A DNA stretch of 64,000 nt from Anisakis pegreffii (Eukaryota; Nematoda; Chromadorea; Rhabditida; Anisakidae), in contig JAPYMA010002681.1 in assembly GCA_035041965.1 (NCBI GenBank), positions 62,001 to 126,000 of the forward strand, in the 5' to 3' direction. The notes under the pieces were generated by a model. The model did not search any database and was not told the origin of the DNA. It saw nothing but the letters and a program-made list of their open reading frames with translations. Shown piece by piece: positions 13,410-26,600 of the stretch. Made by a program: the position numbers and the translations under genes. Numbering within the stretch: the first letter of the stretch is position 1; each line of letters starts with the position of its first letter.

Positions 13410-16400
13410 GTTTCTTCCTCTCTCTTCTACCACGCAGATTCAATTGTACAGTTCCTATTATGGTACTGACATGCTTATGTCGATTCAGAGTAGCACTGTA
13501 AGAGATGAATTGATTCGGATTCCGCATAAGCTACAGAATCTCACGATAAAACAACAACTAAACAGTTTTCATTAGGAGATGAGCAATTACATTTACATGT
13601 TCCAATACGAATCACACACAAACAAACAAATCGCCTGCGAGGCATCCATCAATTAACAATCGCCCATTGTCTGGGAATCGATCAAATCAATGTTGTGGAT
13701 CAAATAGGACTCTATACTCGCAAAGAAGTTAGATAAAATCCTTCTCAAGTCCAACTCAGACGTTTGTTCACGTTATTCTCAAAAAAGGCCTGGAGCCACA
13801 CAGTCCGATTTGCTCCTCCTTAATGATATTCAGATTTTCGAGTTATTCACTGAGCTATTACATATTATGTAAAGTTATTGTACTAAACCAGTAGAAGTAA
13901 GCGATCACAACCTAAAAGGACAATACTAACTCATTACAAATAAAACTTGCTACACACTCTCTGTGTGGATCGATGGATAGATATTCATCCATTCGCTTAC
14001 ACGAATAACATATCGAAATGTCAAAATTGATCGAAATTTGAGTCCATTCGTTTACAAATGCCGATTGAAGTTGACGGATAAAAGCAAATGGACGAAACGA
14101 AAGGATGGATGAATGGATGGATAAAGCAAAGATATTCAACTGCACCCATATGCATGAATGTATAACTGCAGCAGTATTATATGCGCCTATGTAGAAAATG
14201 TACATTTATTGACAGCGCCTGTGGTTGTGGTCATATGAGAAGCTAAACTAAGCGCTCAGCCCATCGAATAATCACTCACTCATTCGTAATTATAGCCAGC
14301 TGCCAGCTTTCATGCAACCTCCATCCGTCCTTTTCATGCATGATTCCTTTCATGCTCGATGAGCAAGCACACTGAAGCCTCAGTGGGCGTTGAATCTAGT
14401 CTTGAGCAAGGAAGGCTTCAATGCATCATTACTCAACGCTTCATGCAATTAGTTCTCAGCTGGCAACACTACTTACAAACTTGCGCTTTTATATGATCAT
14501 ATGGAAACATTTCAAATCCATCAAGAGAATAAATCTGAATAATCACATAAAAACAGCCATCCATACACATTCATCTGCTTTCGGAGTGATCTGAAGGCTC
14601 ATTGATTTAAGAGATTAAAGCAGAAGCAAAGTAGATCACATGAATAGAGGTGAATTAACCGATTCAGGTATATCTTGGAACATTTCTAGTATGCGCAAAA
14701 GACTAGCTAAAACTGGAAGCATCTGAATGTTTAGCTTTATCTATTTGATTTTCATACATACACAAATGAATATAGAGATTTTGTAAGGACTAAAAATCAC
14801 TACTCATCAGTTGTTCCATCTGTATGAACTACATTCATTATCTTTTTTCCATTTATCACCCAATTTCATCCCGTTTAGACCCGTCATTGCCCAATTACCA
14901 CATCTAGTTTGAATTTAACCCATTCTAGAATAAACATCAACTTCCTCTTGACTTATCCATCAATTACTTATCATTACTTCAATTATTTCAGTATACTCCT
15001 ATTCTATCGGCAAACTGTAAGCATAGGAATGTAAGACTTGAATAGAGAGAAGAATTGGATAACTGGATGAATTAATATGCTGAAGATGACATCCAGTGAA
15101 TGAGCATCCATGCATGCCTCAGTGAATGCGTCCGGCATGATATCCACCGCAAACGACTTACAACAACGTTATCTAAGCAAACAGCTGACGGTGCTAACAT
15201 GCTTGAATATCAAATTATTTCCTTTAGTCACTACTTCATTTGCCATGATATATTGTTCATATTTCATAACACATCTCAGCTGCACTATATCCATCTATCT
15301 ATCTATTTCATGATTCGTTTCCTATTGCACTCATCTTGCCTGATACTCACTGCGGATCCAATAATTCTATTTCTAACGAACAATATCTTACGTATCATAT
15401 CTCATACTAGACAGATAGATAGATACCTTATAGCAGTCCTACTCTTAAGATGTAAAAGGCATAAAATAAGCTTAGCCCTACCATCTGCTTCAATCAATAC
15501 AAAATGAAAGTAATTCATTCGTAAAGTCAGTCGGAAGTGAAGCAGTCAGATATTAATGGATATGACTGACGAACGCGAAGGTACTGAAAGCGGAGAGGAT
15601 TGGATGCATGCGAGGGCATGAAATGTGCATGATGAGGAGTCACTGAGGTGTTCTGTTATGTTATGTTGAAATTTCGTTTCAGCAAGCGAGTGGGTGATTC
15701 ATTCACATGCATGATTCTTTAACGCATGTGAATAGGCAATGCAATTTGTAGTCTTATGTGTTAGGCTTGCGTGCATCATGCATACGAACACCATCGCCTT
15801 CCTTCAATTCAATAAGAAACAAACAAATACTTTTCCAATGAATCAGTGCAGTGCGGTTCTATTTTCATCAAATACCATCCTATTTGATTGACTGTCTGCT
15901 ATCATTCAAATGTTACATCGGTGTCATTCCCTGCAAATACAACATCGTTCTAAAACTTCTCGAATCACCTCCTTTAATATGATGCTTTAGCCCATAGCAA
16001 GTCTTTATCTCAAGCTCTGTTTCGTTTCCTTTTGTTGTCTTCTAATGAACTAATCATGCGAATTCCATTTCATGCGAATTCCAACATGATGAAGAACAAT
16101 TGCTATGCGTATGCACGACACATCACATACGTCAAAGAATTCCTCCCACAGTCGAACACACGTAGGCAGATGATATATTCTATAATTAATGAAGACATGA
16201 AAGACAACATGTTCACAATTCAATCATCAGTATTACTGTTAATCTAATGAATTCACAGGAATGCTCTCTGAATTGCCCTTTCATGTATGTAGGCGTGAAT
16301 TCAGCAAATTCTTTGCTGAGTTTAAGAGTCGGAGCAATTAACTGGAATCGCACGCGCGATAAAAACTGCGCCTTCAGACGGATGACGTTCGAAGTGGAAT

Positions 16401-17120
16401 GGTGAAAATGTAAGTCATGTAAAAAGGAGTAAATATTCATATAATACAGAGTACTTTCCCCATAGGATGGGGAAATTATCAGTTTTTGAGTATTTTGGGA
16501 ATGTTATTGGGTAATGGACACTTTAAGTACCTTGGAGGTGTCATTTTCTGTTCCATGCGATATCATTCATATGCAAATACACATCAACTCAAAAAAAAAT
16601 TACTTTTATTCAAACACACAACATAACTGAATTATCGTTATACAAATGCAAGTGATTAAGAGGCATTGTATTATATAATACAATAAAACAAGCACATATA
16701 ACAGAAGAATTTTCCTATTATCACACTAATGTTATTACATATATCATTACTGTTATAGTTATAATAAGAACAAATTTTATAGAATTGATCCAACAATATT
16801 CCGTATTTCCTTAACTGAGAACATAGTGAAATGCGGATTGCTCAAAATTTTCCGATAAGATGATCTATTTTAGGAGCTAGGGTGTATGGTACCGGTAACT
16901 GCATAGACAGCATACTTGAAAAAAGTACTGAATGAATAAATCCATGTTCAAATGGTATTACAGAAACGTTTCAAGCTAAAATCTGACAATTTTGGATGAA
17001 CTCCTCAAATTTTTGGGATCTCTTCAACGAGGAGAGGTATTATTCAATGAAATATTAAGTAAATATCATTTTAAGCGAATTAACTCATCATCACAATTTC
17101 TGTCATTATCGTTAGCCTAC
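13410..17120. other. Intergenic region between SLC7 and apolipophorin genes
   Basis: About 3.7 kb without a supported gene: the 5' flank of the transporter (start at 13409) and the 3' flank of the apolipophorin-type gene (stop at 17121). Short TATC/GATA repeats occur near 15291-15306 and 15410-15425, and ATGGATGGAT-type repeats near 14100-14125. Open frames here, such as 15100-15507 on the plus strand, are low-complexity and show no family resemblance. Confidence 0.6.
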
Positions 17121-17674
17121 CTAGAACATGAACAATTCATCCAGTGATATCTCGTCCGCGCTGTCGTCACTCACTTTGCCGGAGAATTTCGCTGATTCCT
17201 GAAAATAAAATTTTAATTCTTTGAAGATATCTCTTCATTGAACGCTTTTCTACTACTTATTTCTGAACACTTATAATTTGAGAGCTTGAAGCGTCGATTA
17301 GACAGACAATTGCTATGATCATTATAAAACAAACCGCCGCCACGTGTATGAATCAATGTAAACGAATAAATTATCCAGTGAATTCACTTACAATCAGAGA
17401 ACACATGCAAAACATATCATTAAATTTAGAAAAACAACAAAATCAAAAATCAAACCTCTAACAGTGTGAAATATTAGAGGCTTGAAGCGTTTACCTGACA
17501 GTATAAAACTATTTTAAAAGATTTTAAAAAAAGTACCGAGCTTGCAGGTATCACTTCGTCGCATGGATGACAGTGGTTCTGGACGGTCAGTTCGTGTACT
17601 TCACATTTGCATAGTGTACAACTATCGACGTGTTTCGGTTGAATCTTTGACGAAATCACATTCGCGCCATGCTT
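17121..17674 (-). other. Apolipophorin exons 62-63: cysteine-rich tail and stop
   Basis: Exons 17674-17537 and 17198-17121. Exon 62 encodes DSCTLCKCEVHELTVQNHCH followed by PC, a compact CxxCxC...CxxC arrangement recalling VWC modules. Exon 63 ends in an acidic stretch, SDDSADEISLDELFMF, before TAG at 17123-17121. Both introns are in phase 0. Exon 62 is supported by frame continuity, codon style and the cysteine spacing, not by a strong family match. Confidence 0.7.
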
Positions 17675-20600
17675 CTGAAATGCTCAATACTCACTCAGTT
17701 GCCCTTCTCCTCCTTCAACACGGCCAAATAATTTCAGCAACTAGTCAGAATAATTTACTCGAAAAGTTTCTTCCTTTCTATAGGGAAATTGCACATTTCA
17801 TCTAGTTTATGCGAAGGAAAGTGTCATTTTTTGTCTTGATTTGAGTGATTTTTCAGAATGTCAACTGCTCATCACTGGCTCTCTTCCGTCAGAATCACTC
17901 AATTTTCCGTCAATCAATGCGATGAGGGAAGGGAAGGAAACGGAGAGGAGATATTCAAACAAAATCGCAAGCAACACGAGCGGATAATTGCCATATGATT
18001 GGAAACAGTCATCACTCGTATAGAATTCGTTGGAATTTCAGTTGTTCATTGAACTGAGCAATTATTTAACTCAAAATTATCCACCATTACTAAATGAATT
18101 TCAAATCAAACACTAAAAACACTCAAGAAAAACACTCCGCACATAAAATACCATACTCCACAAGAGAAATCATAAGTTGGTGAAATAGTTTAGATGAATT
18201 AAGATACGAAAACAGAGGAAACTAACGATATTGAAGACAGTTCCATGTGATTCCTGGGCAACCACCGAGCATACATCACTCGGTTTCAGTACGTTCGACC
18301 GATCGCCCACTGGTGATCCCGCTGGGCTGAATAAGTGATCGGCGTCCATTCCTTTAAAACACTCACTATTTTCGGGCAGAATTTCATCCATCCGACATTA
18401 ACAACCATTCACATGGAATTTTGATGTTACCGTCGAATTTCACGTCAAAATTTTGCTTTTGCAGAGCTTTTTAAAGGGATTCGTTGATTTTCAAGAAACT
18501 TTTAAGAAACAATGTTCTCACACACTTCACTTTCAGGATCTATCCACTACTGATGTTATGACTGTTCTGAGAATCAAACAAACTCACCAACTGCTTGCAC
18601 CTTGTCGGACGTCTTGATCTTAGCCAACGAAAGCATATGCATCGTTATTCCCTGTAATAATACCAATCGAAATACCTTCGTGAGACATTCAAATATTAAT
18701 GCGCAAACGTATAAATGAGCTTTTCTACATTCATATTCTTTGTTACCATTGAAAAATTAATAAAATCACCACAATCAATCGCGCAATCGACGAAATACCA
18801 AAAATCAATGAAGTGATCAACAAAACTTACATGACTTATCACCAGCTCCTGCAGTTCCGATTGGCTGACCGAATGTGAACCACCAATGCATGGTTTACAC
18901 GTTACCAACACGATACTTTTTGCTGCACCCAACCTGCAATTTGACAAATATTCCTCTAAATAACCAACAATACAGTCAGTCGTTACCTTATGATTTTTAC
19001 GACCAATAATGATCTCATCCATTACGAACAGAAACCCGATCATTCCGTCTAATCTCTCATTATCACCATTATACTCTTGAGACAGCAGTCAAAACACTAC
19101 AGTTTCACATTCATTTACTATTAGCAAAATCAAAACGAAATTACCGAAATTGAGAGAGAGATTGTCCAATGGAAATAATTTCTTGGAATCAACAGAACCT
19201 GAACGGAAAATGCTCCACAGCATATTTGACAGCTTCGAGAGTGCACATCGGCTTCGGCTCAAAACCGGATTCACTCTCGAATTTGTGTTGGGTTTGACGT
19301 ACGAACGCGTTCATGTCGAGAAGTGCCGAATCATGCCCATAATGGACATGTGGTGAATGGTGAATACCCTCGCCACCATAGCCGATCCAACCGAAACGTG
19401 CATCCCTTCAAAACGTTCATCTTAGCGATACTTTGATGAGAATATTCAACAATATCAATTCATAGTGGCTAATAATATCTCCTATGCAATAGTTTTTGCG
19501 ATACAGATAACGACTCTTCAATAGAATCTAATGAATCTCATAGAATTTTGAGTGAATTCATTAGCAAAGTTGAATTAAATTCATAAAACCATTCTAACAA
19601 TATCAATTCATAGTGGCAAATAATATCTCCTATACAATAGTTTTTATGATACAGATAACGAATCTTCAATAGAATCTGAATAGAATCTCATAGAATTTTG
19701 AGTGAATTCATTAGCAAAGTTGAATTAAATTCATAAAACCATTCTAACAATATCAATTCATAGTGGCAAATAATATCTCCTATACAATAGTTTTTGCGAT
19801 ACAGATAACGACTCTTCAATAGAATCTGAATGAATCTCACCGAATTTTGCGTGAATTCATTAGCAAAGTTGAATTAAATTCATAAAACCATTCTAACAAT
19901 ATCAATTCATAGTGGCAAATAATATCTCCTATACAATAGTTTTTATGATACAGATAACGAATCTTCAATAGAATCTGAATAGATCTCATAGAAATTTGAC
20001 GTGCATCCCTTCAAAATTCATCTACGCGATACTCTGATGAAAACATTCCACAATATCAATTCATAGTGGCTAATAATATCTCCTATACAATAGTTTTAAC
20101 GAATCTTCAACAGATAACGAATCTTCAATAGAATCTGAATAAATCTCATAGAATTTTGAGTGAATTCACTCGCAAAGTTGAAATTAAATGCATAAAACCA
20201 TTCAAACAATGATGCACAGACCTTTGTTGACTTCCGATTGCCTGCGCAATACGGGCAATGTTCTGTTTGTATGGATCCAGACAAGCTTTCTCCTGTACAA
20301 CGAACACAATGTCGTGTCCTTTACCCGCATGAGGCACCTCTATCTCTTCATCCATCTTCAGACCATCCTCACAGTGCACTGAAAGATATTCCGGAACATT
20401 AGCTTTTACGCATGTTTTGGTGCTTTCTAAAAATTGCTAGCGCAAAAGCGATTTTCCCAGTGGACACTGATGGAAATTTTTTGCCTAAAAACGCCAGCAA
20501 GAGAAATCATTGAAACAAACAAATGAAATTCCTTCTAAATACTTACCACATGGTTTTGGAAGTGATAGATCGATGCCGTTATTAGTGCAAACGTGAACAA

Positions 20601-23600
20601 ACGCCGACACTGCTCTGCATTGATGCTCTGGTCGATCGGACGAACAGATCTGCTCGAATTTCTGTGGATTCACCTGTAAATTTTAGGAGACTTTCAAAAA
20701 GTTCCTCCTCCATCAAAATCAAAATCAATCACATTCTTCAAAATTTGGAGCGAAACAAACCTGTGAGAAGCAATCACTCAACGAACTGCCTGATGAAATG
20801 AACAACTCTTCACATTTCTCGTTCTCTTGGCTACGCAACGGCGGCGCTTCATTGGCACGGCAAGAGCCTTGTACAGCCCAGTGTTCAGCCAAGATATTCG
20901 TCTGAAACTTTCAATTTCATCCGAAAAAATAACAAAAAAATCCAAAAACTCAGGAAAAGTTTCACAAGATTGCAATTTCGACAACTGATGAACGCTATCG
21001 AGCGAATACTCTATCAAGACATTGAGAATTGGAGTCATAAATACGTTTAACAGACAGTCAAAATATCAGTCAACCATATCCGAGCCTACAATCAAATACT
21101 CGCCGACTTCCTTCCTCCCTTTCTAATCTGTTTTCTAGTAAAAGATATGAGATCAATCTAGGAGGATCTATATGAGATAAGATAAATCTACATAAGGGAA
21201 CCATTCAGATAACCATTATAGCAATATGCTGAAGATTCTGTCCAGATTCCAGTTACACTATTTGAGTTCTGCACTCGACATAAATGCAAACGATAAAATC
21301 GACATTTAAACGCAACATAATCTAAAGATAAACCTCATTATTGTGCGTTCCATCGATGAGATCCAAATCGTTGTAAGGTTCGTTATCGTTACAACCCAAC
21401 AAACCACCGCTCTTCGCGTGCATTCGTCCCGGTAATTTGATCTCGCACAGGTGATGCACCGAGTTGCACTTCACCTCAACGCCGATGTACGATTTGAGTA
21501 TGGTCCAGTCTCCTTCACGATGAATCGACACCATCGCACTTCCATCCATTGTATCGACTTTTTGCCATGGCATTGAAACTTCCCGACCGCCAACTTCTGC
21601 CTTAAAACATTTAACGATAAGCTGCCTTGATTATCTTTATCTCATCTTAATCTCGTTAAAGCCAAAGGTTCTAGCCAACCCACAAATGATACCAATCGCA
21701 AACAAGAGCTGAACATCGCAAATAGAGCAAAGACCTTAAACTGTTGAAAAACTCAAACTCTATCAAGCTACTCGAAACCATACCAATGTCATCATTCATT
21801 CCAAATTATCCCTTGATACCTCTCAATTAAACAAAATCCGAAGATAAGATCGTGCACGTGAAAATGCGAATAAATATTAAAAGAATTGAGCAAAAATGGA
21901 TTCAATTAAGCAAAAACAATGGAACAAAACGAAAAATCGCACGCAAACACACCTTTCCGTTCAAATGCATCACAATTTGATCCTTCTGAATCTCCACTTT
22001 AATTGCATCCAATTCCGTGCCAGCTCTCTCCCGTTTGAAACTGCCAATCAGAGAGAATTGCTGATGCATCAGATCCGTAGCCAACAGATATTCACACGCT
22101 GAGTGGAAGGCAAACACACGACCGTCGAACGTCACGAAACGATCTGGCGCTATCACATAGGCAACACCTGAACGATAAGGTAAGACATGAAATGGATTGT
22201 CTGAAAGTCAAGTGAGTATAGCTCTGATAAATGATAACTTATACTTGACGATAACTGACTCAAAAAACAAATTGAACCTACTATCGAAAGGCGGTAAGAA
22301 GCGCTGATGTGTAGTGGCTTTGAATGTGTAAATACTCGACGCTGGGAATTGATCACTCTGAAATCAAATTTCGGATGGAAAACGCATCAAGTATTCGGAT
22401 GGATCAGAACGGAAGGAAGTAACTATTTTGAGACGTTTAAATTGAAACTGATATGTCGCTCATTCATATCAGATGGTTGCGACTGAAATGCACTCACTGA
22501 CCTCAGGATGTAAAGCATAAGATCTGGCTTTCTCAAGCAGTGACGACTTCAAGGCGAGCAATCGCTCAGGATGCAGATCCTCCAAAACCTCACGCAACGA
22601 ACTCGCTCCATGTGGTACCGTCACTTCCGCCTCATACTCGCCTGGACCAATATGCTGAAAATATCACCTCGGAACCATTAAATCACCCAATGTCAGCTTC
22701 AAAATTCAGCTTAATGCTCAATTTCATCGAGCAATCACATACCGAATGGCATCTTCAGCATACCTAAACAACAACTTTCAAATCATATCTCCTGCAGATC
22801 TAACCGCAACAAAAACACAATCGTTTGTGAGTGGTACGGGAAAATTACAGAAATAAAAAAGGAAATCAATGAAAAAGCGTATTCTCAGCAAAAAAAGAAG
22901 AGACTAACTTTCACAGTCGGCACATACTTCTTCCAGAGATCATGCGAGAACGTCTCCAACGAGGTTTTACCTCTCAAGAAGTGGATCACATCCAACCAAC
23001 GCTTCTCCATTTCAATATCGTCAAATCGCTCGCCACTCATCTTCTCAACAATATTGCCCGTTGCTCCAGACATCACTCCAACAAGCAATCGATTGAGCAG
23101 AATCTCTTTTAGCTGAAATATTCTCAGATATTCACTCATCGTCAATTCTCATTAATTTACCTGTTTCCATATGGATTTATCCATGAAAATTCCATTTTTT
23201 GATGAAAGAAACCAAGAAATTGGAAAATTGGAGAAAAATCTTAGTTTTTCGTTTAAAAATGTGAGAAATTTCGTTTGTAAATGCTGCAAAAATGACTCGA
23301 CAAATTTACTTTTTCATATAATTGCAGAGCTTTCGACTCGTATTGTTGTCGATGTGAATGTATTTCATGAAGCTTTCTCTCCACTTCAGGCATCTGATAG
23401 TCTCTTGAGAGTTTCTGTGCCTTCGTCAACACCTCGTGAACAACATCAATACGTTCGAGTTTCTTTTGATAGTCTTGGAGAGCCGCTGAAACGCCTTCTT
23501 GATAAGATTTCCGTTCTGTCTGTTTGAGGAATATATTTAATGAATAATTCATTCAGGATTTCTGTGGCGATTCCAAAGTTCATAGAAAATTCCATTAGCA

Positions 23601-26600
23601 AGAAAACTGAACTGAAGTTTCTGCGGAACGCAAAACAAAATCCGAATTCCATCAGGACAAACCTTTTATTTCCTTGATTTTCAAGTTTTTCTCCAAATAA
23701 TCCAATGCTTCGTCGAACTGTTTTTGCAGTTTCTCTATCTGCAATATTGAATAATCAGTGAGAACATTATCATTTTATAATACAATCACCCCGAATAGCA
23801 TCTTAATTCAATTTTCCAAATTAACATTATTTAAATTCACTTGAATTAACACCATCAGAGAACTTCAATATTCATATTCTTACAATTGAAATCGTAAAAA
23901 ATTCCGTTCTCTAAACAAATTCACAATGAATCCATCTCCCTCCTTATATTTTCCATCTGAATTCCATTATATTTTCCAAATTTCGCCCGTTAACTTGAAT
24001 AAAAACTGCATTTATTAGAAATTCCACTCACCTGTACAGAGTAAGTATGGAAGAGCTTAACGACTGGTTCAAACATCTGCGTTAGCTGTTTCGTGAAATC
24101 GCCTCCACCTTCACGCATTTGGCGAAGTTTTTGAACGAACTCCGATTTGGGCATCGCTGCAATCGCTTGCTCCACAGCCTGAAATTAATTTCAGTACAAC
24201 ACTACCATTTGAATATTTCCAAATGTAATCATAATCCAGTCTCCTCAAAAATTTCCCTTCCTTCAAAAGAGATGCCTTCTACCTGTTGTGCAGTATCGTA
24301 TGCTGTCAAAACTGCCTCCTCAACCAGCTCGTAGTTTTCTTCTATTTGATCCACCATCTGCTTATACTCTGGACCGAGCTCGTTTGCAAACTCTCTGAAA
24401 TATTTTAGAATACATTGAGCAAAATATTTCAGAATCATTTTTCCGGTATCTTCGTTGTTTTCCCTTAAACATCCATCCTCCACATCAATTTCCCTAAAGA
24501 AGACAGGTTGAAGCACACACCCTTCTCTGAATTCCTTTCAGCCTAACCCCGTAACAATTCCCGTCTGGTTATCATCACTTCTTAAAATTCCCCAGTTCCG
24601 AACCAACTACCCGTTGAATACCAGTGCTATCGCCTCAACTGACCTCTGTTCTGTTGTCCATGATTTCAACAAAGTGTTCAGTGTATGCATGATATCCTTT
24701 GCAATAATCTTCTGCGATTCCACCAACGGCATCACGTTATCTTTCAAAGCGCTATTCTGATCCAAATGCTTCGCTTCTGCTATTGTCTGTTTGGCTTTCG
24801 CCTGAAATTCTCATTGAAATCGCACTCCTTCATCTAAACGACACACAATGGTAACCAATAGAGATATTCTCGAAATCGCCTGTCAAACCTTGAATGATCT
24901 CATAGACTCGCACTTATATACAACGAACGGATAGATAGCTTTGATTGAATTCAGCGGATAATTCAGTCTGAGACATTCCCTATGAATATGCAACAAAACT
25001 TGCCTTGATTTCACCCTCGAGTTGTGGTCGAATGTATGCCTTTGCCTTCAGAAGATTGTTCACTTCAAGCTGAAACCAGAGATTTATCATAACTTATCAT
25101 AAATGATACTCTAATTCAAGTTAACTCAAACTTAATTAGCTGCAGTAAATTGCGTCATGAAGAGTTGAAATATCGTTCCACAAAAACTCACTGAATGACG
25201 GTTAATGCAGATGCGATGAATTGGCTTGATAATCAGAAAATCTGGAAACGACTCGAGCAAATCTGTATAAAATTCAACAAACCTCCAGTGCTAATCTAGC
25301 ATCTCTGATTCGTTTGCCTCGTTCACTATGCCAAAGCTCCACTTCAGCCGAATACTCGTTAGGCATCTCAGCCGAAGCATGCAATTTCACATCACCACTC
25401 TTCTCGTCTCGAACATCCAGCTCATAACCTTTGGGTGTCTTCTTCAGTTCACCCAACAACGACGCACGATCACTATTCTGCAATGCATTCACTAAATTAT
25501 TCATTCATAAAATTCCAATCCTCTTCCATTCCCTCTAAACTGATTTGTCCCTATAGCCATTTGTGACATTTTTACGAACATTTGTATTTTTTATGAGAAA
25601 TAAAAATGATATGAAATTCAAATAAATGAGAACAAGCGATGCGAAGAACATCAAAAACATTTCAGAATTCAAAAATTATTCCAATAAGTGCTGTTGAATC
25701 GAGCAAACAAAAGACGACTGACTCGATAGAAAGCCAGTTTATAGTGTTTGTCACCAACGGCATCCACTCGGGCTTTCATTTTTGTTTCCGGATAGTTAAG
25801 CTTCAATTCGGTGAACGTCCTCGCATCCGAGTCGGCACTGAACGAGTATTCGACCATCTTCTTCTGTCGATTCATGGTCTGCACACCGAGTGTTGTGTGC
25901 ACCGGTAATAGTGCATCATGCACTTGCTTACGATCAACATTCACCCACAAACGCAAATGCTTGTTGCTGAAATATACTTCATCAGAAGTTCAATATACTT
26001 CACCTGAACAAATTATATCCTAACAGATAGGAACGAACATGAGGTTTCGAAATTTTAAAGTTATGAGAAACAGAAATGATATGATATTACTCAAATGGAT
26101 GAGAACTAGCGATGCCAGCAAGCATCGACCATACTCAATACTCAACCAAACTCAAATCAGATGATAGCAACAACCCAAATGGATTAAGAGATTACAATAT
26201 TCAATTCAGATTCAACAGAGAATTTCGAGAAACTCAAAGAGGTTAATTTTAAGTTGTAGAAAGTGAACAATTGATTGATCGTATCAATTGTGCACACGTA
26301 AGGAGATCAGTTTGAGATGTGAAACGATATCAAAACGAGAGGGATTCTCTCATGAATTCACACAAATGAAATAGAACCAACGATGCAGGATGTGTCGCTA
26401 GCATCTCAGCTTCAAATTTAACAGCATGAGCCGCAGCACGACGTCTACGGTGTGCACCGACCTCCTTTCGTTCAATCTTCAGCGAGTGACTGATCAGCTT
26501 CTGCGGTTGGCCACTGTAATCGATCTGAAACGCACTCACTTCATTGAGTTAAGGTTAATGAAAGCGATACAATCACTGTAAGATTATCATTCAAAACGAT

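Noticed and set aside
15100..15507. 135-codon plus-strand open frame in the SLC7-apolipophorin gap
   Set aside because: It contains TATC-type repeats, a second frame overlaps it, and its peptide resembles no family; no splice signals fit.
19387..20190. CRISPR-like array
   Set aside because: Repeats are about 149 bp with no unique spacers, inside an intron of a eukaryotic gene; it is a tandem minisatellite.
22744..22764. Possible 21-bp micro-exon with a good GTATGT donor in apolipophorin intron 50
   Set aside because: Neighbouring exons join in phase 0, and in phase 0 the micro-exon contains a stop codon.
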